NCBI GenBank assembly: GCA_030248215.1
Contig: JASANG010001630.1
Location: 1-64,000, forward strand
Source: Enoplolaimus lenunculus
Taxonomy: Eukaryota > Nematoda > Enoplea > Enoplida > Thoracostomopsidae
DNA: 64,000 nt
Direction: 5' to 3'
The notes below the pieces were generated by a model. It made no database searches. It was not told the DNA's origin and was given only the letters and a program-made list of their open reading frames with translations. Below, one piece after another: positions 58,201 through 61,230 of the stretch. Position numbers and translations under genes: made by a program. Position 1 is the first letter of the stretch, and each line of letters begins with the position of its first letter.

Positions 58201-60961
58201 ATGACGACGGGGAGCTTATGAGGCAAACGGTTACAAAGCGGTTGCAACAACAACGCTTTGACAACAGCGCTGAGTTTCCGTGGAAGCCTAGATTCATTTA
58301 AAGCATTCAATTGGACAATAGTAGATCTTATTTTTAAAACATTAATCTTTACTTGATGTCATACTAGTAATTTATGATATACCTGGGATTTGTACAACAA
58401 ATCTTCGATTTTACACAATTACATCTTATTTTTAAAACATTAATGTTTACTATAACTAACACATTAATTTATGATATACTTGGACTTGTATATCGTCAAT
58501 TTTACACAATTACATATTTAATGGATTAAGCAAACAAGTGATCATATTCTGGATTTGTGTAAAAAAACGTCCGATTTTACACAATTATATCTTATGTTTA
58601 AAACATTAATGTTTATTAATTAAAATTAATACACTATTAATTATGATATTGGAGTGATCTCAAAGCTAATAATTGTGATCTTAAAATAATTACACTAAGC
58701 GATTTTTAGCTCGTATCAACATACGAGCACCTATTATAGCTATTGAAGATATGTTATAAGAAAATATTGAGTAACTTGCTTAGACTACGGCGGTGTTTGA
58801 ACAAAACATTACAAATAAAAGGCTCAAAACATAATTTAAACTCAAACTGATTTCAAACTTAGACTACCAAGTTTAGTGTAATAAAGTAATAGCACTAAAC
58901 GTACTTTTATAGATTCTATTTTGACACGGGCCGGATTTGAAACTACAGGTATATACAATTATTTAGCTATATAGTAACACGGGGGAAGGGTAATAAGAGT
59001 ACAGGGTTATTGTTTCAAATATGCAGAATTTGTTAGCAAATTGTTTACATCGCAGCAACAGCATACATAAGTCAATGCTGAAATATTTCACATGACCTTT
59101 ACACAACTGAAAATCGCATGCGAACCGAATTGACCTCGGTGTGGATAAAAACCTACCTGATGATCGTAAAATATTTTTCAGCTTCAAATCTCATTTGTTA
59201 AAAATTTAAGTATATAATTTAACTCAATTTCCGAGTGTTTAAAAATTATTTTTATTTTGTTCTCGGTCTTGTTTTAGCGTCTGTGCCAAGCGAACCTCCT
59301 GTATTTGTGTCGCCGTTGGTCAATATCGATACGTTTGCTGGTGATATTGTTACGCTTGAAGCGCGTGTCCGCGGGGAGCCTCAACCCGAAATATTGTGGC
59401 GACAAAACAATCGTTCGATCGATAATGTACGAGAGTTTCAGGTACGACAAATCTGTTATTTTTTAATTTTTTTCACATTTGGTATAAAGCTTTAGAACAT
59501 AAAAACGCCACGACACAAATGTTGTAATTCATACTGTAGGGTGATTACCAATGTTTTGTCTGAAGCTTCGTTCTAAAACCAACTTCTGTTCACAAGATGT
59601 GAGAGCGCTCTCAGGTGTGAACTCCAGCTTTTTTCTGGTCGAGTGGTGAAGCTAAGACTTAGATCTCAGATGCAATAGAAAAAATTACGAATGCAACGGT
59701 TTATGTTATTTTTGATAATATTTCAAGTATTGTGAACGCACGATTGCAATGCTTTATGTAGTGATAATGTTTTAAGTTTTTACCAAATTTGCTTGAAATT
59801 TTTTTTGACGAACCTGTAGTGAATTTTATACAAAAGTTGGCCACTGTTACTTTAAGGGGCGTAACAGTAGATTAAGAGTATTTCTAAGCCTAAGCCTAAG
59901 CCTAAGCGTTGCAAAAATGTGTTCCTAAGCCTAAGCCTAAGCCTAAGCGTTGCAAAAATGTGTTCCTAAGCCTAAGCCTAAGCCTAAGCGTTGCAAAAAT
60001 GTGTTCCTAAGCCTAAGCCTAAGCCTAAGCGTTGCAAAAATGTGTTCCTAAGCCTAAGCCTAAGCCTAAGCGTTGCAAAAATGTGTTCCTAAGCCTAAAC
60101 CTAAGCCTAACCAAAAAATTTAATATACAATCTAAACATACTCTTTTATTGATCCACCAGAAACCTGAACGCCATTTAAAGTAACATGGGCCCAAAAGTT
60201 TATAAAGAAACAACACTGATTCGGTTGAGTAGTTTTAGTTTTACTACGACGGCAATATCGCAACGTTAACGTTCAACAATGCCCAACCCAATCACTCGGG
60301 CACTTACAGCGTTCACGCGAGAAACCATGCCGGCGAAGCATCGTCATCGTGCTCTGTTACGGTTCGAGTGAAACCTATTGAACCGTAAGTCGAATTTTTA
60401 CCCCCAATGAGAGCTTGAGTTTAGCGTCTCTTAATAATTGATTCATGACCACTGTTGTTAAAACTCAAAAGGTCAAAATTCTGTGGTATTTTTAAAGCTT
60501 AAAAAATCAACGTTTTGAAACAACAGTGTCATGAAAATTTATATATTTTTTGACAAATTTAATAGCCTGACTACGGATACAGCTTGAGTTCTATAGGGTT
60601 GTGGGCCAATGTTACTTTAAGGGGCGTAACAGTAGATTAACCGTATTCCTAAGCCTAAGCCTAAGCGTTGCAAAAATGTGTTCCTAAGCCTAAACCTAAG
60701 CCAAAGCCTAAACAAAAAAATGTAATCTAAAATCTAAATCTTTCTTTTATGGGGACCCACCAGAAACATGGACGCCCTTTAAAGTAACATAACAGTAAAT
60801 GCTGTGAAAAATATAAAGGAAATCTATTTTAAAGCTTGAATTCGCCGAACATTGAACAATTGGCTAGCTTTTTAATTTTTACTCGCAAATTTTGTACGAT
60901 ATACTTTTTCAGAACAAACCTGAAGCGAATAGGTATGAAATTTAGCAGACCAGTATGTTAA
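12211..60961 (+). CDS. Sec14-spectrin-Ig giant scaffold protein (about 40 exons)
   Basis: About 2,300 codons over 49 kb. Order: a CRAL-TRIO/Sec14 domain (exons to 16.3 kb) that aligns by eye with Trio/Kalirin/UNC-73 (G-G-x-D-R-x-G-x-P-I-I-x-F; F-I-V-D-M-R; V-L-K-P-x-x-F); about five spectrin repeats colinear with Trio (16.7-24.1 kb); a Ser-rich linker and a Q20 tract (24.7-28.4 kb); about eight or nine more spectrin repeats (30.9-44.5 kb) ending in a highly charged helix; then three Ig I-set domains (44.4-48.0 and 59.3-60.4 kb). No DH-PH, SH3, Fn3 or kinase exon was seen, so it is not a normal Trio. The Ig domains lack the B-strand cysteine, typical of intracellular muscle-type Ig. It probably acts inside the cell as a membrane- or filament-linked scaffold; this role is inferred. 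Start ATG 12,211 follows an AG at 12,200; the stop is at 60,961 with a poly(A) signal at 61,043. Phases fail to join at 17,327/17,595, 20,635/21,612 and 28,363/30,872, so small exons may be missing there. SESTD1 (Sec14 plus spectrin) and CCDC141 (spectrin plus Ig) are looser relatives. Confidence 0.75.
13012..13088 (+). CDS. Large gene exon 2 (Sec14)
   Basis: TTTTACAG to GTGAGT; phase 1 to 0. It encodes GCDRSGSPIIIF, the family's G-x-D-x-x-G-x-P-hydrophobic strand. The alternative frame is open but fits neither neighbour. Confidence 0.75.
13317..14079. mobile_element. 760-bp TIR element with TTCACACGTGCAAG ends
   Basis: Left TAAAGCCCTGTTCACACGTG and right CACGTGTGAATAGGGCTTTA are inverted repeats. 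The interior repeats CTTGCAGCTGCAAG-type palindromes and has no transposase frame. It sits in the intron between two Sec14 exons. Confidence 0.7.
14314..14442 (+). CDS. Large gene exon 3 (Sec14 core)
   Basis: 43 codons, phase 0 to 0. Contains LTFIVDMRYGS, matching the F-x-V-I-V-D-M-R strand of Trio-type Sec14 domains. TTGCAG acceptor, GTACTG donor. Confidence 0.8.
14900..15031 (+). CDS. Large gene exon 4 (Sec14)
   Basis: After TTATAG. Contains KQVIVLKPEQFLGKSK, matching Trio's V-A-L-I-I-K-P-D-N-F-W-Q-K. The end is set at ATT before GTGTTT because a stop follows; the donor is weak. Confidence 0.6.
15588..15811. mobile_element. 220-bp palindromic MITE, copy c
   Basis: GTATTCTCACGTGTGCAGC at left and ATACACATTTGGAATATGGG at right are inverted. 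Interior matches copies a and i (ACTTTCGAACCACTGAATGC). Confidence 0.55.
16232..16285 (+). CDS. Large gene, possible exon (end of Sec14)
   Basis: TTATTTTAG to GTACAG, 54 nt. Phase 0 fits both neighbours, but another frame (LPRMYG) looks more like the Sec14 L-P-x-x-Y-G-G end. Frame unresolved. Confidence 0.3.
16707..16848 (+). CDS. Large gene exon 5 (first spectrin helix)
   Basis: RYESFLRDANAFNKRVDAI parallels the Trio helix following Sec14. TTTTAG to GTGAGA, phase 0 to 1. Confidence 0.75.
16870..17081. repeat. 33-bp tandem array
   Basis: Six full units and a partial one beginning CTGGCTGGG(C/A)AGCAAAA. C and A alternate between neighbours, so the higher-order period is 66 bp. Because 33 is a multiple of three, several frames stay open with an 11-residue repeat. 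It begins 21 bp inside an intron, so it is not coding. Confidence 0.95.
17228..17327 (+). CDS. Large gene exon 6 (spectrin)
   Basis: CTCACAG acceptor continues phase 1 as GAA. Helical peptide ending H-H-I-M-L-L-R-D-W at GTAAGT, phase 2. The next exon expects phase 1, so this joint is unresolved. Confidence 0.55.
17595..17704 (+). CDS. Large gene exon 7 (spectrin)
   Basis: TGTCAG to GTATAG. The coding-like frame contains YPAMVSRIQTLLQTIQ and ends in phase 0, in line with exon 8. Confidence 0.55.
18063..18158 (+). CDS. Large gene exon 8 (spectrin)
   Basis: 32 codons, phase 0. Ends LLFDRFMQGVTD before GTAAGG, parallel to Trio's F-E-Q-D-A helix. Confidence 0.7.
18419..18541 (+). CDS. Large gene exon 9 (spectrin, 41-codon type)
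   Basis: LSDWLLGPGEKWLLTLHEIG, aligning with Trio's F-D-W-I ... E-I-G. 123 nt, phase 0 to 0. Confidence 0.8.
19270..19461 (+). CDS. Large gene exon 10 (spectrin, 64-codon type)
   Basis: 192 nt, phase 0 to 0. Contains HQYVKEIKKRREYLTTIT and ends in QFHNAVHE, a typical spectrin helix pair. Good TTTTAG and GTAGGT sites. Confidence 0.8.
20147..20411 (+). mobile_element. TTAA-flanked piggyBac-like MITE with tRNA-like core, copy 2
   Basis: TTAA-CCCATTCTCACATTGAG at left and ATGTGAGAAAGGG-TTAA at right. The same hairpin, A box (TAGCTGAGTGGTTATGG) and B box (GTTCGAATCC) as copy 1. Confidence 0.75.
20521..20635 (+). CDS. Large gene exon 11 (spectrin)
   Basis: FTQKLDDVLEILCSEVDSND, then an acidic helix. 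Donor GTGAGT at 20,636, with an alternative GTAAAC at 20,671; both leave phase 1, which does not fit exon 12. Confidence 0.65.
21612..21936 (+). CDS. Large gene exon 12 (spectrin)
   Basis: About 108 codons to a GTAAGC donor. VYVEQLLADLKDRKF ... RRLKLQQLRQLYISERDAQQ aligns with Trio's L-F-Q-E-R-K-I-K-L ... L-R-I-F-E-R-D-A. The exact 5' edge (ACAG at 21,611 or AAG at 21,627) is uncertain. Confidence 0.72.
22604..22726 (+). CDS. Large gene exon 13 (spectrin, 41-codon type)
   Basis: AIKWISELTETIAAQ start, phase 0 to 0, TTTCAG and GTAAGA. Confidence 0.8.
22944..23135 (+). CDS. Large gene exon 14 (spectrin, 64-codon type)
   Basis: 192 nt, phase 0. Contains DQTWSQFCRALTELAARLN and ends AFYNTVKQ before GTAATG. 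Confidence 0.8.
23821..24059 (+). CDS. Large gene exon 15 (spectrin)
   Basis: AATGCAG acceptor. VNDKLDELCSYIETVAPDPD, then a loop and a helix RQLRDDVRELKHIGDAL. Ends in phase 2 at GTATAA. Confidence 0.8.
24679..25246 (+). CDS. Large gene exon 16 (Ser-rich linker)
   Basis: 189 codons continuing phase 2 (AG+C). A short helix with W-Q-P-T-E-S is followed by low-complexity Ser/Thr/Asn/Pro sequence with PPPKPSR, a possible SH3-type ligand. The donor CAA/GTTTCT is weak but gives phase 0 to exon 17; otherwise a stop follows two codons later, a possible short isoform. Confidence 0.7.
26700..26865. repeat. Short inverted-repeat patch (GAAAAAGTGG)
   Basis: Several GGAAAAAGTGG units face CCACTTTTCCC units over about 160 bp in an intron. 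A small foldback element is likely; borders uncertain. Confidence 0.35.
26930..27830 (+). pseudogene. Degenerate coding-like stretch, family unknown
   Basis: One plus-strand frame from an ATG near 26,931 reads like protein (amphipathic, Q/L/T-rich, and further on a hydrophobic segment near 27,640-27,690), but it is broken repeatedly and has no splice pattern. Composition differs from neighbouring intron DNA. It may be a decayed mobile-element gene or a dead gene copy inside the intron; I recognise no family. Confidence 0.35.
28001..28363 (+). CDS. Large gene exon 17 (polyQ linker)
   Basis: 121 codons, phase 0 to 0, TTTTTCAG to GTGAGT. His/Ser-rich sequence, then 20 glutamines encoded by uninterrupted CAA (28,232-28,291), then SKYDQEFVSKMHE. 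A decayed TIR end (TTTACATGGGTTC) lies immediately before the acceptor tract. Confidence 0.8.
28232..28291 (+). repeat. Pure (CAA)20 tract in coding exon
   Basis: Sixty bases of uninterrupted CAA encode Q20; likely length-polymorphic. Confidence 0.95.
29226..29511 (+). mobile_element. TTAA-flanked piggyBac-like MITE with tRNA-like core, copy 3
   Basis: TTAA-CCCCTTCTCACATTGAG and ATGTGAGAAAGGG-TTAA. Contains A and B boxes, and a local duplication of ACTAAATCACCAC not present in copies 1 and 2. Confidence 0.72.
29612..29753. mobile_element. TIR element with telomere-like interior, decayed copy
   Basis: GGCACAAATGTACAGAAG at left and TTTTTACATCGGCC at right recall the GGGCCAATGTAAAG family; the interior has the GGAACAGTATTA and GCATATGCC blocks of that family. 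Confidence 0.4.
30371..30525. mobile_element. TIR element with telomere-like interior, reverse copy
   Basis: TTGGCACAAATTAGGCTTAGG at left and CTCTACATTGGCC at right; TTAGGC-type hexamers inside. Confidence 0.4.
30872..31046 (+). CDS. Large gene exon 18 (spectrin entry)
   Basis: The frame continuing into exon 19 reads T/S-rich then CGDTVRLVLALLK before GTAGGT. The acceptor GGCTAAAG would need phase 2, which exon 17 does not supply, so an exon may be missing between them. Confidence 0.5.
31233..31355 (+). CDS. Large gene exon 19 (spectrin, 41-codon type)
   Basis: SKNWCELRIAHMNPS ... DAVALKAQHEELMTKLA, a classic spectrin helix B with A-x-x-L-x-x-x-H-E-E. Phase 0. Confidence 0.82.
31779..31976 (+). 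CDS. Large gene exon 20 (spectrin, 66-codon)
   Basis: Contains ALGSAWKDLNRQLQ-like helix C (observed GLGSAWKDLNRQLQ) then the next helix A (FLLEQAVKFFSWIKR). Phase 0. Confidence 0.82.
32470..32548 (+). CDS. Large gene exon 21 (spectrin)
   Basis: HNDQMDEFELACDAKVSRDK, phase 0 to 1 at GTGAGT. Confidence 0.7.
33211..33446 (+). CDS. Large gene exon 22 (spectrin)
   Basis: Continues phase 1 as GAA. SLGETMLEKLRELG ... LSLNERRTRIMDRWEQRLHE is a full helix B-C pair. Ends phase 0. Confidence 0.82.
34686..34856 (+). CDS. Large gene exon 23 (spectrin)
   Basis: DYMGLHTWLLNNIEAFL and EFTEMHRKLADDMM, helix A and B. 57 codons, phase 0. Confidence 0.82.
35331..35516 (+). CDS. Large gene exon 24 (spectrin)
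   Basis: KIQELQDRWERLRKAVDTR is a strong helix C with invariant W. 62 codons, phase 0, donor GAG/GTAAAT. The last 18 bases and donor are duplicated downstream. Confidence 0.83.
35499..35824 (+). repeat. 163-bp tandem duplication spanning an exon end and donor
   Basis: 35,499-35,661 and 35,662-35,824 are nearly identical (CACAAACTTGCTGCTGAG, GTAAAT, then intron sequence). The second copy repeats the 3' end of exon 24 with an intact donor but no acceptor of its own before it. Confidence 0.9.
36056..36214 (+). CDS. Large gene exon 25 (spectrin)
   Basis: MSSQLNTLEALLKTSQ ... RLEEMWQSLHQTFQNLKHQ. 53 codons, phase 0, TTTACAG and GTGAGT. Confidence 0.82.
36515..36694 (+). CDS. Large gene exon 26 (spectrin)
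   Basis: NLETLRRRLEALTLLWDEF and EFQERWLSLINGCRE. 60 codons, phase 0. Confidence 0.82.
37391..37516 (+). CDS. Large gene exon 27 (spectrin, 42-codon)
   Basis: TTEWMTRLIQEITMAFSHFD ... QRQTMLLESVVQQSE; helix A and B, phase 0. Confidence 0.82.
37996..38187 (+). CDS. Large gene exon 28 (spectrin, 64-codon type)
   Basis: KVQTEIDARVRGIETLASEG ... HFQSTMQNFQTLIKMTVKFF; 192 nt, phase 0. Confidence 0.8.
39162..39332 (+). CDS. Large gene exon 29 (spectrin)
   Basis: VDNRIQESSHKFSTTYIGES, then LLEEHATLRESINDKLRSL. 57 codons, phase 0. Acceptor TTTTAAG chosen for phase; TATACAG just upstream would break it. Confidence 0.78.
39334..39507. repeat. Three 58-59-bp tandem units with CAGGGGCGGATCC
   Basis: Each unit runs TATAACAAACAGGGGCGG, ATCCAAAATTTTTAAAAA, GGGGTCCAG. 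CAGGGGCGGATCC followed by A/T resembles the terminal sequence of hAT-type elements. The first unit begins within the splice donor of exon 29. Confidence 0.85.
40473..40634 (+). CDS. Large gene exon 30 (spectrin)
   Basis: RRMNEWESVWSQQRTSLEQR and VMQLFSTEYRD; 54 codons, phase 0, GTAAGT. Confidence 0.82.
40642..40845. mobile_element. 204-bp palindromic MITE (CACTGCAAAAAATG ends)
   Basis: Left CACTGCAAAAAATGATGAGT and right ACTCACCATTTTTTGCAGTG. The arms (AGTCAAATTGACTCTCTC, AATAGGCTTTTCCT) pair along most of the length. It starts 7 bp after the exon 30 boundary, directly beyond the donor hexamer. Confidence 0.85.
41064..41186 (+). CDS. Large gene exon 31 (spectrin, 41-codon type)
   Basis: LWNRIDHLDHRHNVIIEQAS ... 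ALTDLTTDVQ; phase 0. Confidence 0.8.
42061..42252 (+). CDS. Large gene exon 32 (spectrin, 64-codon type)
   Basis: LTDIAVKKFIMRAEPILAG ... LRQKWALFRAKFDQLQSKI; 192 nt, phase 0, GTTAGT donor. Confidence 0.8.
42792..42975 (+). CDS. Large gene exon 33 (spectrin)
   Basis: IEIWCRETTEIVVDIGRRSQ ... MINEMDRKLKPRQAEQEDR; ends phase 1 at GTATTG. Confidence 0.82.
43005..43200. mobile_element. TIR element with telomere-like interior, copy 3
   Basis: CGTAACAGTAATATAAGTG, then CCTAAG-type hexamers, ending GATGTTTACATGGGCC; same layout as the copy at 8.2 kb. Confidence 0.5.
43618..43840. mobile_element. 220-bp palindromic MITE, copy e
   Basis: CCATATTCTCAAATTCATA at left; GCTACACACATTTGGGAATG at right; CTATCACCAGTC inside. 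Confidence 0.6.
44228..44481 (+). CDS. Large gene exon 34 (last spectrin, charged helix, Ig1 start)
   Basis: Continues phase 1. Final spectrin helices (RRRYKEIIDSFQTIRRQL), a long REREKRERREIEE-type charged helix, then VPSTAPRFVQSLKDGQ, the A strand of the first Ig. Phase 0 at GTCAGC. Confidence 0.85.
44640..44740. mobile_element. 220-bp palindromic MITE, partial copy f
   Basis: CCCGCATTCTCAAATATG, then CACCATTTGGTGACAGG; only the left arm is seen. Confidence 0.4.
44775..44960. mobile_element. Foldback element with CTTCAGTG repeats, copy 2
   Basis: GGTGTGACGAAC at left and CCGTCACACCAC at right; GAAGCCAAAACGCTTCAGT is the reverse complement of a block in the copy near 7.0 kb. Confidence 0.5.
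45261..45501 (+). CDS. Large gene exon 35 (Ig1)
   Basis: I-set Ig: FEFVARVTGHPIPDITWYKD, CTLRIEE, and SSLFTCKAMNSAGTAE. The F-strand Cys is present but the B-strand position is Ala. Phase 0 to 1. Confidence 0.88.
45890..46017 (+). CDS. Large gene exon 36 (Ig2, first half)
   Basis: QPPEFTRKLYNEQATEG, then YEANVIGTPTPAVSWYK before GTAAGT. Continues phase 1; the B-strand Cys is absent. Confidence 0.85.
46171..46402. mobile_element. 220-bp palindromic MITE, copy g
   Basis: GCCCGTATTGTCAAATGTATG at left, GCTACACACATTTGAAATAC at right, with paired CTATCACCAGC and GGCGATAGG blocks. Confidence 0.6.
46553..46974 (-). mobile_element. TA-flanked MITE, copy B
   Basis: TA-GTGGTCCGAATAAG and CTTATTCGGGTCAC-TA. 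Reverse orientation relative to 8,807-9,148, with shared interior and about 80 bp of extra sequence. Confidence 0.7.
47704..47777 (-). tRNA. tRNA-like sequence, probably a pseudogene or SINE head
   Basis: 74 nt on the minus strand. The acceptor arms GACCGCG and CGTGGTC pair fully (one G-U). A box GTGTAGTGGTTGCATG and a perfect B box GGTTCGATTCC are present. The T stem needs a bulged base and the anticodon arm is irregular (CTCGAGC loop candidate, which would read CGA), so function is doubtful. Confidence 0.45.
47880..48045 (+). CDS. Large gene exon 37 (Ig2, second half)
   Basis: TTTGACAG acceptor. SFHDGVCKLRIASVAMND and ARYTCRAANPAGEAV complete Ig2; ends phase 1 at GTAAGT. Confidence 0.85.
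48770..48925. repeat. Dispersed repeat ending GCAAGGTGAACTGGCTACGG
   Basis: Starts AAAGGGGGCAGGTGGGC with a poly-C run; its end matches 49,150-49,170, 12,795-12,815 and 29,060-29,085 (AGCAAGGTGAGCT). Probably a non-autonomous element with GC-rich ends. Confidence 0.45.
49040..49175. repeat. Dispersed repeat, second copy
   Basis: TAGCCAAGGGGGGCCTGG at left and AGCAAGGTGAGCTGGCTACA at right; same family as 48,770-48,925. Confidence 0.45.
50935..51030. repeat. Inverted repeat beside the 20-bp array
   Basis: AACATAGGAGCAGGGA and TTCCTGCTCCTATGTTA face each other across about 60 bp rich in GGTCTCGG. Confidence 0.6.
51296..51545. repeat. 20-bp tandem array
   Basis: About 12 units of CTCGGTAGTCGG(A/G)CCTCGGT. 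The overlapping minus-strand frames with repeated Arg-Pro and Asp-Tyr-Arg units are a product of the array. GC-rich in an AT-rich intron. Confidence 0.95.
52367..52587. mobile_element. TIR element with telomere-like interior, reverse copy 2
   Basis: TTTGGGCCCATGTAAGATC at left and TTCTTTACTTTGGCCAA at right; TTAGGC runs inside. The reverse orientation of the copy at 8.2 kb, sharing GGAATATGCGTATAATACTG. Confidence 0.65.
53599..53820. mobile_element. 220-bp palindromic MITE, copy h
   Basis: GGCCCATATTCTCAAATACG at left and CACACATTTGAGAATACAGG at right, with CATCAGTTTGCGATAGG and CCTATCACCAACTG inside. Confidence 0.65.
55431..58301 (+). CDS. Intronless nested gene: myristoylated, mostly disordered protein of 956 residues
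   Basis: A single open frame inside the 11-kb intron of the large gene, same strand. The ATG directly follows TTTTCTACTTTTCCTCCAAG, a good acceptor and plausible spliced-leader site. This acceptor is phase 0 and cannot join the phase-1 donor at 48,045, so a separate transcript is favoured. A weaker AG at 55,347 would be phase-compatible and could make the frame an alternative last exon. MGSSLTKS fits the N-myristoylation rule (Gly2, Thr6, Lys7), with Cys10 available for palmitoylation. The rest is Q/S/T/E/R-rich without folded-domain signatures, except short repeats: MR-x-DRSY near residues 215-226 and 346-356, R-E-I/M-x-L near 490 and 553, and a block of about 55 residues at 556-611 repeated at 612-665 (LQEY ... 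KFSSYS / KFSYST). Family not recognised. It may be a membrane-anchored partner of the host-gene product, by location only. Confidence 0.72.
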   Translation: MGSSLTKSSCELETVPSQPDRCTESIMSSSGFVTAGSVSSLDSYREPPQWASKETGFKCIVSEYDTPPTVTVRTKIGKPRFKILTTSRIGTGGGATSEHSSTYEDSSRDSDADSLYVNPPTRKPSPFRDIGSVARSATLQTVSHNFATEGTFERELERDDGRTDRVQLDEDERLPERLLLLDPPIQVNENDVIDAFYATKQSTLHATEGFVRELTMRKDRSYAEMMANAQGNGPEGVKENQYNQTAGYQRTTLATEVSRTGRELDPKPKSIETRGANQQFEEKCQQFEEKEVLEPPKPARKLQVKQRSHSSDAYIKGNQKLVRILSVTPGRSVVEHEEHECYRQIDMRTDRSYEDMLNDKQTTTTATMRQNRSGFNDQKRYIDVQEAKETVNTEREQKIKEKPTVAVRITHRGQKTNQSGNENHQLQNSSVASAQTAKPGKHLSMQTTTIYCEGLCKEDELKLAATSNHLQSMSLLDINRASEGDESCFIREIQLRQNSTASSSQPKIETSHEEWSKIAVGTQREEKTPTIEQITSQIESLTRDQHEGDQKQFMREMKLQEYTANPVPKLGSPSTLKNKPVDHRKRISLQTDYEQQGKGQSKFSSYSNERITKLQEYETDSALKPENGPTFENKLVEHQKHIRFLSDDQQTTRTPTKFSYSTEHVSSPMDNNFSTRRKTDHFLGSKSQSELVNIDAPSRTISTGLSERVWFANESQKSTPIMRNEQHVFKPLSIDTSSQSDAPQCRISSFNHNKLKEIAIPCYSGKFGPLRPVSMGRYRRTPMIEQRATISIPSLPQDLVELPRPASSLVHRNMQGTRQDFDNRCEPYGYMIGTNYRVASTPYLPDLETKSGNNWHQMNRPVNSKNCKSVYGSTEYCENVLAPNRSSTEVAKRQQYSKIAGVHSVDCLQTRARFYREMNKQIDNDDGELMRQTVTKRLQQQRFDNSAEFPWKPRFI
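58320..58640 (+). repeat. Three diverged repeats in the presumed 3' UTR
   Basis: Units start ATCTTATTTTTAAAACATTA at 58,325 and 58,432 and ATCTTATGTTTAAAACATTA at 58,588, each with CGATTTTACACAATT or a close variant nearby; spacing about 107 and 156 bp. Confidence 0.75.
58814..58819 (+). terminator. Poly(A) signal candidate of the nested gene
   Basis: AATAAA about 510 bases after the stop; a second AATAAA lies at 58,880. Confidence 0.4.
59278..59441 (+). CDS. Large gene exon 38 (Ig3, first half)
   Basis: GTTTTAG acceptor continues phase 1 from 48,045. SEPPVFVSPLVNIDTFAGD, LEARVRGEPQPEILWRQN; ends EFQ at GTACGA, phase 0. Confidence 0.85.
59831..60200. mobile_element. TIR element with telomere-like interior, copy 4
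   Basis: AAAAGTTGGCCACTGTTACTT at left and AAGTAACATGGGCCCAAAAG at right. The interior is an expanded array of CCTAAG hexamers. It lies in the intron between the two Ig3 exons. Confidence 0.75.
59884..60115. repeat. 41-bp tandem array of four telomere-like hexamers plus spacer
   Basis: Five units; the spacer CGTTGCAAAAATGTGTT recurs at 59,907, 59,948, 59,989, 60,030 and 60,071, each separated by four CCTAAG. The reverse strand reads TTAGGC, the nematode telomere repeat. Confidence 0.92.
60239..60384 (+). CDS. Large gene exon 39 (Ig3, second half)
   Basis: FYYDGNIATLTFNNAQPNHS and GTYSVHARNHAGEASSS. The F-strand Cys is replaced by Val, so Ig3 has no canonical disulfide. Ends phase 2 at GTAAGT. 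Confidence 0.85.
60600..60796. mobile_element. TIR element with telomere-like interior, copy 5
   Basis: GTGGGCCAATGTTACTTTAA at left, CCCTTTAAAGTAACAT at right. Holds one copy of the CGTTGCAAAAATGTGTT spacer, i.e. the unexpanded form of copy 4. Confidence 0.7.
60913..60961 (+). CDS. Large gene exon 40 (C-terminus)
   Basis: TTTTTCAG acceptor; phase 2 is completed to Pro, then TNLKRIGMKFSRPVC and TAA. A poly(A) signal follows 80 bases later and the next gene is on the other strand, which supports this as the end. Confidence 0.6.
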
Positions 60962-61042
60962 TAATCTTTCACTTAATTTTTTACCGTGGAATGTGAGTCT
61001 GGATTCAATTTTTTGGAAAATCGAAATTTGAAGAATAATTTT

Positions 61043-61048
61043 AATAAA
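61043..61048 (+). terminator. Poly(A) signal of the large gene
   Basis: AATAAA 82 bases after the stop at 60,961. Confidence 0.55.
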
Positions 61049-61230
61049 GTTTTATTCATTTTTATCAGCATTCCTACAGAATACCACTGTACGACATACG
61101 CAGTACATGTCTTTATTTCAACACATATATATATGTATACATATTACGAGGGGTTAAAATAATATTGTACAATTTGTTTAATTTTACACTGTTCACTGGG
61201 TGAACCACTACAGGTCATATTTTTATTTGA

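Noticed and set aside
59884-60115. True telomere end
   Set aside because: The hexamers are interrupted by a fixed spacer, bounded by inverted repeats and lie between two Ig exons of one gene.
59884-60115. CRISPR-like array of repeats and spacers
   Set aside because: The spacers are identical, not unique, and the context is a eukaryotic intron.
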